DNA of 64,000 nt, from the NCBI GenBank assembly GCA_038496445.1, contig JALMLS010000093.1:186001-250000 (forward strand), written 5' to 3'. Both the position numbers and the translations under genes were made by a program. The notes beneath the pieces were generated by a model, which did no database searches, had not been told where the DNA came from, and saw only the letters and a program-made list of their open reading frames with translations. Of the stretch, positions 47,226 through 57,607 are shown in pieces (position 1 is the first letter of the stretch; each line of letters starts with the position of its first letter). The DNA comes from Trichosphaerium sp. ATCC 40318. Taxonomy: Eukaryota; Discosea; Flabellinia; Trichosidae.

Positions 47226-49829
47226 CTACCTATATTTAGCTAGTAGTTCTTCCAGCTCTATAGATCTACGTAGACACTCACGCTCACTTGCTGTTTTACC
47301 ATTAGTATCAAACCTAAGAAAAAAGTTAGCCTTTTGTGTTCAGAAGCAGTGTTAAGCCATGCCATTCTAATGTCTCCTGAGCTTTCTGTTTTAGCATTGT
47401 TTTGACATCTTCTGAAAACTTGGCGACTTGCCAGCTATGTTCTGTGACGATAAAATCCTCAATATATTTGGCTTTCAATCTTGCTATCTTCTCGGCACTA
47501 TTTAAAGATTAACACGTGATTCGAAAAAATGAAGTTGATTTTTAAATACGTACTGTCCTAAATACATCATACCGCTGGTCAACGATTTGTTCTTTGTGTT
47601 GAAAAGCAATACGCCATCAGATCCACCAAACTTTAGATTTATAAACAGATTGTCATCTATTTCAGCAACCTAACAAAGGATTTAACAAGAAGCAGTCACA
47701 CCTCTTCATACGTTTCCGTAGTAGGCTCGTTTGGACGTGATCTCCTCTAGAGCAGGTTCATTGAACGCTATTAAAAACGGTTGGTATAAACTAGTGTGGT
47801 GGAGAAGCGCGTGACCAAATTCTACTCTAAGGCGTACATGTTGCAAAAAAAGTGCCTCGTTCTAATTCCAACTTTATGCCAGTGGGTTGTAAATTCGAAT
47901 TAAAGTGAGTTACAGTGGCTGTACCACACAAAGATAAGTTCCTAGTGGTGGATTTAGGTAATTGGTTTGCCTTGGGGGTAAACAAGGACGTGCCAGCGTG
48001 AGGTATGACCACTTAGTTTGCTCTCAATCAAACACCTGCAAACTGGGTCCTTCAACCGCTAATGAAAGTCAATCTTGAATCAAATCCAAATATGAAATGC
48101 TACCTGCTTAGAAGAGAACTTTATATCTACTGAAACAGGTTCGGGAGGTGGCTCATCAAAATACTCTTCGGACTCTTCGATTAGCATATCCAAAGGTGGT
48201 TGACATAGAAGTTCATCATAGTCAGGTTCTTTAAAATGTTGACAAAGCTTAACAAAAAAAAACCAATTAATAATTAATGCTTGTTGGTATTCTGAACAGC
48301 TGGTTATTATCTAACCTGAGATCTCAATGGTGCGAAAAATAATCTAAAGCTTGCGCCTCCACCATTGCATTTCTTATCAACCAGTTTAAAAATCTCATTC
48401 TGGATAACGCTTGGATCATCTAAAAGTATTAAGTAAAAAAGAAGAAAAAAAAGAGAAAGATATACCAGCGTAGTAAGTGGCGTCAAAAACGCCACGAAGC
48501 TTCTTCAAAGCCATAGCTTTAATATAGAATATTTTCCAATCCTTGGGCGCATACGTTGACAATGCCTTGGTACTCCATTGACGCGCTAATTTATGTAGTG
48601 AGTCAATGCTATTCAAGAAAGAAATCGTACCAACAAAATCCTTCCAAAGACTTTGATTTCTTGACGCTTTATGCCATAAGGTAGATACAACACTAGAATG
48701 AAATTATAAATCCTAAGTTTATTGTTTAACTTTGTTTTAAGTACCTGACATTTACGACTTGATTAACATCTAAGTTTTGCATCACGTGATAAATCAGATC
48801 TTCTAATCCTGTCCATGACGTTTGCCTTAGACCTGCTCAGTAGCTGTACAAAAGAAACATTCCACGCACGTCTCAGATGTAGGGTTACTATTAATTTCAA
48901 GAGAGCTCAATTGGGTACTGGGATTGAGGTACTTGGTGTTAGGAATAGTGAAGCTTGATTTCTTTTCTGCTCGTTCTTTACGCTCATCTTCCAACTGTTT
49001 CCAAAAAGTCCACAACATCCTGATGTTTATCACAAAGCGAAAATAAATATTATTGATTGTACATTTCTTCCTGACCATCTGAAGGAGAACCATAAAATTT
49101 CACGTGCTCGGCGGTCAGCTCTAAACAAATTAAGTTAACTGGGAAAGGCAGCTAGTATGTGGGTACTTTTTCCAAAGTAAGTGTATTCTTCACGTGACAG
49201 GTAATCTTTTAGTGTTGAGAACTGCGTCTTTAGTTCGGTAGGTCGCTCTAGAGCTTCTAAATAAATGGGTTTAGTTAAGTTACGCTTGTATATAGATCAT
49301 TACCATCCAAATCAATGACATTATTTATATTTCCCTAACATCATTTACAGTTAACTCTAACGTTCTATAATATGTATTGGTACATCTTTATCTTTTCTAT
49401 GTGGCTGTCCAACATCATAAACCCATTTCCCATCGACTACAACACAGATAAACGAGGGGGTTTGCGAAGAACTTGTTGTTTGTCGGTTTCTTACCTACGA
49501 ATTTGTATTCTATTTCTTCTAAGTATCTAAACTGCTTGGCGTAGTGTCTAAACGCTTAATTAATGTTATACATGTACCGGTTCGCTCTCACGTGGTGACA
49601 AACACTTTTTCAACTTTTTTTAGCGGTATCTTAGTCTCCCAGTTATCCCAACTCCCACACACTTCGTGAAAAAAGTGTTAACATCATTTGGTACATAAAA
49701 AAAAAAAAAAAAAAAAAGCTTATGAATTGGTCACCTGATACCTCGGTTCCTTCATAAGGCCATAGAAAATCAACTAGAAAGTGTCAATATAATAATAAAA
49801 ACGGTTCTAGAACAACCTCCATAGTCCAT
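47226..49829 (-). CDS. CBM48 (AMPK-beta-like glycogen-binding) domain protein
   Basis: The first short exon starts at 49829 (MDYG). The next exons give DFLWPYEGTE, CGSWDNWETKIPLKK, YEIEYKFVVDGKWVYD-type and VGQPHRKDKDVPIH. GSWDNW...L and the KF.VDG.W segment are the carbohydrate-binding core of CBM48, found in AMPK beta and starch/glycogen-binding proteins. Downstream exons read ALERPTELKTQFSTLKDYLS, FGRNVQ-free charged helices, STKALSTYAPKDWKIFYIKA, and a final helix ending SIELEELLAKYR. I do not recognise this C-terminal two-thirds, and it lacks an obvious AMPK-beta ASC domain. It could include a second gene. The second intron (minus strand) contains a run of over 20 T. One further GC-AG intron is possible near 49110. 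Confidence 0.55.
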
Positions 49830-49983
49830 GTTTAGACACAAACAACAATCGTCTTCTGCACGTGCCTGCCGTCACTTATGGTTATTCTGTCGACTGGGAC
49901 GTCAATAAAGGCGTTGACCAAAATGTCCAGTTTTAACAAGGAACACGACCCAAATTAAGAGAGTTGACAATATTGGTATTATT

Positions 49984-50457
49984 TTATTGTTTTGTTGCTT
50001 CTTCGAGAGCCTTTTTAAGCTTTGGTAGCTCACTACTAATAACTTTAATGTTCTCTTCATGAGCGTTTGGGATAGCCTTAATATAAGATACATTACGCGT
50101 GATAGAGACTGTACATTTGCCAGGTTGTCCATCCAAGGGATTTACTGTTATCACTCCAAGATACGACTCGAAAAAAAGAGCAGGGCAGTTCACTCTATAT
50201 ACTAGCGTCATGGTTGCGTCGTCCAAAAGCTCAACGTCTTCTGTAGCTACTTTGCCTGCGAAATCAAACTCTACAGTTCCTTTTAGCGTTTCAGCGCTCT
50301 CTTGGTTTGCCCAACGAGGGTTTACGCCTGGTAAGACGATGTCAAGCAATTTGGTAATATCTCTAATTGAGTTCCATACTTTCTCCGGTGAAACCTCTAT
50401 TTCTTCTGAAAATACAATTCGTTGTTCTTCGTTGGTTGGTTCAGGAACTGTGTACAT
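49984..50457 (-). CDS. START-like (SRPBCC superfamily) protein
   Basis: An intronless 157-residue frame. It starts MYTVPEPTNEEQRIVFSEE and shows the helix-grip layout of the SRPBCC fold: a first strand and helix (VSPEKVWNSIRDITKLLDIV), a curved sheet (GTVEFDFAGKVATEDVELLD, TMTLVYRVNCPAL), and a long C-terminal helix (NIKVISSELPKLKKALEEA). Such small single-domain proteins bind hydrophobic ligands or act as polyketide-cyclase-like proteins. No catalytic residues can be named. It has no signal peptide. It is one of three intronless or nearly intronless genes in the window. Confidence 0.65.
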   Translation of the reverse strand: MYTVPEPTNEEQRIVFSEEIEVSPEKVWNSIRDITKLLDIVLPGVNPRWANQESAETLKGTVEFDFAGKVATEDVELLDDATMTLVYRVNCPALFFESYLGVITVNPLDGQPGKCTVSITRNVSYIKAIPNAHEENIKVISSELPKLKKALEEATKQ

Positions 50458-50569
50458 CGTTTTTCTCGATTATTATGCTCTCTGTACTTAAGGGCGGTTT
50501 TAAGTCATTAGTTAGCTCAATCACGTGTGCTTGTAACAGTACCACAAGCGCGTAGAGAATGTATTTATG

Positions 50570-53500
50570 TAATAAAGACCACTTTTGGTACAAAAAGCCT
50601 TATACCAAAGTATTCGAAACAGTAATTTAAGTTGCACTTGTGATTACTACGAGTAAGTGAGTAACTAAGAAGCGCTAATGTGAACTTATAATTGCCTTTC
50701 AATGTTACAGCAACTTTTAACGGCCAAGAGTGTCTGCTAAGGGGTAAAAGATTACAACAGTTTTTATCCAATTCTTAAATTATTCTACATTTTATTGTTT
50801 GAGTTTACTATTTGAATACTAAGCTAAGCTTTGTCCAACAAGATGTATCTAGTGTTTCAGAAGTACACAATTTTATTAAACCACGTTCTTTTGGAGCTAG
50901 AACAAAAACCAAAGTCAACGAACATTGCAAACCAAAAAACACAATGAAACAAACCGTACCACTTGCTGCAGCGTCTAGTAAAATGGATATTTCAGTTTTA
51001 CCATATCGCCATGCCATTTGAATTATATTTTTAACTTCTATAACATACGTCTTTTTGCTGACAGGGGCAATTTTACCAAGAGATCCAAACTGGGATGCGA
51101 AATATCAGGTGTAAAGAATATCTTATTTTTTTGCAATCTTACCTTTTTAATTCCTCTTAAGGACGCCCATGTGAGATTTGATTGCGTCCAGTTATTGTCT
51201 ATATGACTGATAGCAAGGAATTTTGATTTTGAGGTAAAGATGCCAGTCACTAAAGTGAAGAAAGAGGAAGAGTAAGAACACCAAAAAAACATCATTTGTA
51301 GTACGCACCAAGTGCAGGCGTTAAAGAAATCTTTGCGCTAGCAAGCGCTTTATTTTTAGGTAATTCTGGTACAGCAAACTAGCGTACTGTCATTCCATGT
51401 AGGGCTTTGTTTTTTTTATAAATTCTAACTTAGTACCTTCATTAGAGCCTTCCACCTGTGGCTTGGATTAAATGATTGTCTTACTTGCACGTGAAGAGCT
51501 GAATAGAAAGAGTCAAACTTGATGTGAATGCAATAGTTTACCTACCTGGCTTCCAATTTAGTGAAGCACCTTCACCTCCACTGCAATGTGCAATGTCCAA
51601 AGGATGTTTTGTTATTTGTATCGTACTGCCGGTCTTGTCTTTTGCAGAGTTACTCAGAGATGCTTTCTTTTTGCTGTATTAAGCGAATTAGTACAAAAGA
51701 GAAGTTAAGTTTTGAATAACAGTACCTGTTGGCAGTTGGTTTGATGAGTTTTGGTTCAACTTTTTTTTCTTCTGGTAACACAAAGGTTACTTCTATGTTT
51801 GGGTTGTAGTATCTACTTTCTCTGCTATGGAATACCTAGTCGTTTATTAATACACTAAAACATTTGTGAGCTGCGTACAGCGCGTGTGGCACCATAGTCT
51901 ACAAATCTTCCATTGTCAGGGTAAGGCACTCTGCCTTCAATGCCTATTGCGATTCCAAAGTTTGTGCTGTTCAGCCAATGCTATTGAGTCTTGAGAAAAC
52001 AATACGACGTATTATACAATAAGTACAAACCTGGGCGATGCCTGTGATAGGTATCTTTATCCAGCCATTATCCCTACTCAAGTTTTTGATAAAAATTAAA
52101 GTAGGCGCCAAGGATCATACCAGTTTGAGTTTGGATAAGGTCCAGGAACATAGAACGGGTTTTTCTCACCGTTTGGATGATTTTCAACGTGTTTAGTTAT
52201 CGAGAACAGTTCTGGTTTTCTGAGAGATCCTATTAAAGTGTTGTTTGTCCATGAAGCATCTTTTCTACGTCAAACAAATAAGAAAGTCTGAAAAATTTTT
52301 TAGATGTTACCTTGCATTGTTATGGCATAACTCGTCTTCAGCCCACCCTGAGTTTAGAGCCCATACCTTTAATAAGCCTGCGCTTGGCCAGGTTGATGCA
52401 CAGTATATATTTAACATTGCGTTTAGTACAATAGATCCTTGAGGTATATCATCCAAAGAAGTGTAGAGAAAGGCTAGCTGGGTTAAGAAAATATATTTTG
52501 TCAAAAGTTTTACCATGTTTCTCTCTGTCATCGTTGTTCGCCTACAGAACTGTTTAGAGAAATTTTAATAGTTTTCTATACCTCTACTACAAGGAGAGAA
52601 CTTAAACCATAGTTGTCATTTGGTAAACGGCTGTTGGAGTAGGTATCGGCTGCAAAAATAAAATTACTAACAACCAAAAATTAAACATTACTTTGAGCGC
52701 ACCTATCATATCAACATTTATCTGACGAATTCTTGGGTTAAGAGAAGGATGATCTTTACCTTCTATAACATACTTCTAAAGTAACAATCAAATTTTTTGC
52801 TAGTGAGTAAGGATAGGACATACTTTTATTTCATCAAGTTTTGCTACGCTCAAAAAACTACGAAGCAAATATCCATTCTCTGATAATGCTATCGGGTTAC
52901 TTGTAGGATTACGATAAGCCCCATCAGATAAATGAAAACCATCCTTTGCAATAACTGATCCATGCCAACTAACCTCTGGAGGAGGGTGACGACGGATAAT
53001 CTCTTGGAATAGATCAATAATCGGAATTGCTCTTTCTTTCGCCAGTTCTTTAATGACTTTGTTTGTCGCTATTACCTAACTTTAGGGTTTAAAAAAAGTC
53101 CTTTATACGTATATTAGTACCTCAGGCATGAATCCAAGCATAGGTGGGAGAGTGGATAGTACAGGAATTATTTTGGCACGCTTTAGGCTCTTTACGATAC
53201 TGCGCAAATTTACTGAACAGTTTTCAGTTTTATGCAAGTACAATCATATGACGTACGTTGTATACTCTTTTGTTTCCTCCCTGATCGTACATCTACACTA
53301 CCCAACATAACAATAGCCACCATAGCATCGGTAACTTCTAAACCAGAAAAAATCAACTTTTTTTGTTGTTTGTTTTTCAAAAAATTTGTGCCACGTGTCA
53401 TCACGTGATCTTTGTACGTACCTGCAACATCAAAACTGGCACATTTTGTAATGTGCTCCTACGACGAAGTAAGATAATGGTAACAACAGTATGCACAAAA

Positions 53501-54178
53501 AGCCAAAGAACAAGGTAAAGGTGCGTACTGTTACATTCAAAAGCACATCAATCGGTTTTTTCGTTGGACAGTAAGTTGTCAAGCCAGTAAAATCTCTTGT
53601 GGATACTCCAACGTAATCACCAGTACGTAATCCGGATGCTGCAGTGTAACTATGACCTATTGGTGTACCATCACAGCAAGAAAAAGTGGCTAGAGCCCAT
53701 CCGTTCTTGGATGCTTATTGTAGCTGTTAAATAGTCAAAACATAACCTATTACGCACTAGGAGATGTATTACTACAAGGATGGCCTCCTTTACTCCATGA
53801 AACCGTATCAAATAGCGGTTTATCGCTTCTTAACTGAAGAAAGTGATTTTAGGCACGTTTAGGCTTATGTCGCGTACATTACAGGCGAATGAGGCGTATC
53901 CTCTGTAAAACAATTGTCAGTCAACGTATAATGTAATCTATAGCATTCTCTTACGGCGCTGTGGTCATTTCATCGCCAATGTGTAACGTAAAGCCAGGTG
54001 TCTTGGAATCTTTCGCCCAGCTTTTAGCAACGCGTCTCTGAGCGACTAACCACTCGCTTTTCCAGCTGTCATCGTATGAATTTGCTATAGCTATGTCTGC
54101 ATCTATGTGCCTTGCTTCAGACAGCCCTATTAATGCCAGCAACGCGTACGCTCCTATTAGAAGCCACCCTTTTGCCAT
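50570..54178 (-). CDS. Secreted SGNH-like protein with DNRLRE-like segments
   Basis: The start at 54178 gives a clear signal peptide (MAKGWLLIGAYALLALIGLS). The next part matches SGNH hydrolase blocks: FTLHIGDEMTTA (block I), AMVAIVMLGSVDVRSG (block III-like) and IPIIDLFQ...AKDGFHLSDGAY (block V with Asp and His). The nucleophile Ser of GDS is Glu here. Later exons hold DNRLRE-type beta-sandwich motifs: ADTYSNSRLPNDNYGLSSLL, then GSIVLNAMLNIYCAST, DASWTNNTL, and again NNWTQSNLTWASL near 51200. These domains are best known from bacterial and archaeal surface proteins. Exons are numerous and small. The stop was not fixed exactly; 50570 is the left edge of the last plausible exon. Confidence 0.6.
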
Positions 54179-54264
54179 GGCGCCCTTGTAACTACAAGAA
54201 TGGTTAAGCCGTACTGCCTTATTCAGTTTTTTTATTTAACGGTCGAAACAGCAAGCTAGTCACC
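54179..54264. promoter_or_regulatory. Shared bidirectional promoter of two secreted-protein genes
   Basis: Only 86 bp separate the divergent start codons of the SGNH-like and DUF5060/4038 genes. Any promoter must serve both or overlap. No named motif is visible beyond T-rich tracts. Confidence 0.5.
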
Positions 54265-56290
54265 ATGTTACAGACCTTTGCGATCATATTCGTGGCTTTA
54301 GTAGTGTTTACTTCGTGCCAGACAGTACAACGGTTCGAAATCTTTGAGCTAGCGCTCTCCGGAAGTACTTCTACCAACCCCTTCATGGCACGTGCTACAA
54401 TTTTTGAACTAATTGTGAAACCATCGTAACGGCCAGGACCAAAAAAAAAGGCATATCATTGAAAACTATTTGAAGCACGTGTTATTATTAACGGCCAGAG
54501 AATTTGCGAGAGAACTTTCAAGTTAGTGGTGAAGTTTACTCTAACATTTCCTCCTAGTTAAACGTTGAGGTAACATTTACTTTGAAAACCAGCGTCTCTT
54601 TATCAGCTTCTCGGTATCCAAAGGCAACCGTAACAGCATTCTATGATGGCAAGAATGTATGGAAAGTGAGATTCTCACCAGATACCGAAGGCAAGCCACG
54701 TGCACCCACAATTATTTAACAGTTCTTAGGTACTTGGGACTGGGTTTCCAGTTCAAGCGAATCGTCGTTGAACGGCCACAAAGGAAGTATCACTTGTACA
54801 CCAAAGACATCATCTTCTCACGGTGGCGTTATCGTTGATCCTGATCACAAACATCACTTTATCTACGAGGACGGTACACGCTATTTTATGATGGGATATG
54901 AAGCAGATTGGCTTTGGGCTCTTGGATTACCTGGTGTCAATACAACAGTCGAACTTGATGGCTTCGTAAAAATGACAACCTCCTATGGTTTTAACCAGTT
55001 TTTGGTTAACGTCTATGCGAACTATAGTCGTTGGGGAGAGAAAGTCAAAGCTCCACCACGTGTCGCACCAACGAAGCTTACGCCTTGGGGAGAAAACGGT
55101 AAACTTGATTACAACAGTATGGATTTGACATACTTTAAACATTTCGACGTTGTGATGGATACACTAAAGAAGTACGGTGCTGTTTGTCACCTCATGATTA
55201 CTGTATGGAACAAAGCCGTACAATGGCCATCGCATGCGAGTCCACAAGATGATTTGTTCTGGAGATATGTAGCTGCACGGTATGGCGCGTATTCAAACAT
55301 AATCTTCGATTTGTCAAAGGTACAGTGTATAAACTAAATTCTTCGAACTCAATGTTCTTTGCTTAGGAAGCTGGTCGCGAAAAAGATTCTTACTGGGCTA
55401 CAAGACTACCACTTTTATCTAAATTGAACGCTCATAAACGTCTCATAACATCTCATACTTACTGTCCAGACTGGAGTTATTGTGATTTTATTTCAGCACA
55501 AGTACATTCGAATTATTACAATACGAGTATTGCGTCGAGAAAGGCCCATGATATTCCTGTATCCACCGTAGAAGTACGCCTCAATCTTTGTTAAAAGTAC
55601 ACCGCTTTTTAATTAAATTTAATTTCTAGTTCTTGTATGAGCAAGGACCTATCCCTACTTTCGGCCCTCATAGGTACGTATTCTTTTGGAATTTTGAAGA
55701 ATGTTTTATCTGAACTTCAGCCCTGCTATTGTAATGCTTCCTGTCATGTGGTCCCTGTATATGAGCGGTGGATATGGCGCCTGGTACGTATAATAGAAAA
55801 AGATTTTTCACTAAAGCTCATGCGAGGTACTATGACGATTCTGCCTGGGACGTAATAATAATGGTAAAAAATTCTTGATTATTTCGTAAAATCTAACCTC
55901 TTTTTAGGATGAGACGCCAGGGTACAAGTATTGCAAATTACTCAAAGAGTTCTTTTCAAATGTAAAGTACTGGGAGATGGAGCCAAACAATGATTTTGTA
56001 CATACTTTTTATTGAAGGTTCGCTGAAACTTAACTCTCTTTTTGTAGATTTCTTCGCCATCACGTGATACCATTTATGGTCTTATGAATACTGGAAAAGA
56101 GTACATTGCGTTTGCATCCACTGATAACACGTTTTCAATCACATTATCACAAGTATCGTCAGCATTGTCGGCGGAATGGTATGATCCTACCACTGGTAAT
56201 AAAGTATCTGCTGGAACTCTAGGAACTGGTACTCATAAGGTGACACCTCCACATTCGTTTGAACATGAAGCAGTGCTTCACATACACTAA
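54265..56290 (+). CDS. Secreted glycosidase-like protein, DUF5060 plus DUF4038 (apiosidase-like)
   Basis: Signal peptide MLQTFAIIFVALVVFTS, then a DUF5060-type beta-sandwich (FELALSGSTSTNPFM, VTAFYDGKNVWKVRFSPDTE, GTWDWVS). The DUF4038 TIM barrel follows: DPDHKHHFIYEDGTRYFMMG, YGFNQFLVNVYANYSRWG, KYGAVCHLMITVWNKAVQWP, YVAARYGAYSNIIFDLSK, AHKRLITSHT, VEFLYEQGPIPTFGPH and LYMSGGYGAWYY. A C-terminal beta domain follows (ALSAEWYDPTTGNKV). Known relatives cleave apiosyl or other plant cell-wall glycosides. At least ten exons. Two introns have GC donors (54388-54500 and 54691-54729). It is expressed divergently with the SGNH-like gene. Confidence 0.85.
54388..54500 (+). other. Probable GC-AG intron, donor GCACGT (DUF5060 gene)
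   Basis: Follows ...TNPFM with donor GCACGT and an acceptor at GGCCAGAG or GGCCAG. Stops in frame make reading through impossible. The precise acceptor is uncertain. Confidence 0.55.
54691..54729 (+). other. GC-AG intron, donor GCAAGC (DUF5060 gene)
   Basis: 39-nt intron joining SPDTE-G to TWDWVS. No GT is available at the exon edge; the acceptor is TTCTTAG. The spliced protein matches the DUF5060 pattern P-D-x-E-G-x-W. Confidence 0.85.
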
Positions 56291-56472
56291 ATAAACACGA
56301 TATATTTTCACTTAAACATCATACAGAATATTGATTGTTGTGTTTTTTTAACCTGTTGTCAATGGATCTTTGGCGTGCATTTGATTCCAGTCGCTCAATC
56401 ATGTCTGAGTGGTTCATTTATCATATCACTTCTTTTGTGCAAAAAGGCGTGTTATGAAACTATTTAAAGTAA

Positions 56473-57363
56473 TTAGACTGTGTTATTAAAATGTATGTCC
56501 ATCTCCCCATCAGAACTCCACTGCCTGTATTCTCCTTTTTGTTCACCGTTGACATAAGAGTATTGCTTACACACTTGTCCATTACGATGCCACTGTTTAT
56601 ACAGTCCTTCTCGTATACCATTAACATAGTAGTATCTCTTCTCAATTTGCCCATTCCGATGCCAATGCTTGAACTCTCCTTCTTGTTTCCCATTGAGGTA
56701 ATAACCTTGCTTAGACAACGTACCATTCCTGTACCACCTCATGTATTTTCCATGTTTGTTACCAGTCACATAATAGCAATGTAACATTTTGTTACCGTTG
56801 TCATACCAAGACTTGTACTCTCCATCGTGTTTACCATCAACATAACAGCATTGTTCGGATTTACGATTATTGCTATGCCATCGTTTGTACTCTCCATTTT
56901 CTACACCGTTTTTGTAATGACAATGCTTTTTGTTATGCCCTGTATGGTACCACTCCTTGTACTCACCCTCTAGTCTACCGTTGATGTAGTAACACCTCTT
57001 TAACAGCTGTTTGTTGATCCACCAACATGTGTACTTCCCTTGAAGCCTACCACTGTCATAATTACAGAGCATTGATAGATTTCCATTGAGATGCCATGAC
57101 TTGACCTCTCCGTCACGTTTACCATGTTTCCAATACTCTTGCTGCACAATTTGCACTTTTTGGTCTTCATATACATCCGCAACTGTGTATTGAAGCCATT
57201 TCCCATGTTTTTTTAAAGAATTATCATACCTTGTTGTAATTGCTGTATATTTTGTTAGAAGAGGCCATTTAGCGTACAATTTAACGTCTAAATCAATAAT
57301 ATCAAGCTGTAGTTCTATAGGAAGGTCTAATAAGTTGCAATACTGTGATTGTGGGGTGCCCAT
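56473..57363 (-). CDS. Intronless F-box-like / MORN-variant repeat protein
   Basis: A single 296-residue frame. The N-terminus has an F-box-like helix (NLLDLPIELQLDIIDLDV), then YAKWPLLTKY and RYDNSLKKHGKWLQY, the same linker seen in the gene at 11905-13016. From residue 75 onward there are nine MORN_2 units of about 23-24 residues, pattern G-E-[YF]-K-x-W-[YH]-x-N-G...Y-[YV]-x-G-x-x-[DEH]-G (for example GEYKRWHSNNRKSEQ). MORN_2 plus F-box combinations are prominent in large amoeba-infecting DNA viruses. Lack of introns among intron-rich neighbours suggests retroposition or transfer, but its paralogue has introns. Function is unknown; ubiquitin ligase recruitment is a guess from the F-box. Confidence 0.85.
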   Translation of the reverse strand: MGTPQSQYCNLLDLPIELQLDIIDLDVKLYAKWPLLTKYTAITTRYDNSLKKHGKWLQYTVADVYEDQKVQIVQQEYWKHGKRDGEVKSWHLNGNLSMLCNYDSGRLQGKYTCWWINKQLLKRCYYINGRLEGEYKEWYHTGHNKKHCHYKNGVENGEYKRWHSNNRKSEQCCYVDGKHDGEYKSWYDNGNKMLHCYYVTGNKHGKYMRWYRNGTLSKQGYYLNGKQEGEFKHWHRNGQIEKRYYYVNGIREGLYKQWHRNGQVCKQYSYVNGEQKGEYRQWSSDGEMDIHFNNTV

Positions 57364-57607
57364 AGTTACTTGATGTACTCCAAATCAAATAATTGCGACC
57401 TTTGGCGACTGTTCACCGAAAGAAAAACAAAGAAAAAAACTGGATAATCATTAGATCTGATTATTGTTTAGTGATAATATGGTTGCTTTTCTCCTTTAGT
57501 GCGTGGCGGTTTATTATTCCCACTATAATAGGTATGTTAACTCTGGATTCAGCTTAAAGCCCAAGAAAAACTTAGTAGCCTAGCTACAAAATACTCTTAC
57601 TTTTTAT

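Noticed and set aside
49690-49720. Homopolymer run of over 20 A as a possible retroposon poly(A) tail
   Set aside because: On the gene strand it is a T tract within an intron of the CBM48 gene, close to the acceptor, and no element or target-site duplication flanks it.
50812-51021. Plus-strand 69-codon frame (MNTKLSFVQQDVSSVSE)
   Set aside because: Lies opposite the C-terminal exons of the SGNH-like gene, with no motif and no clear promoter; treated as antisense shadow.
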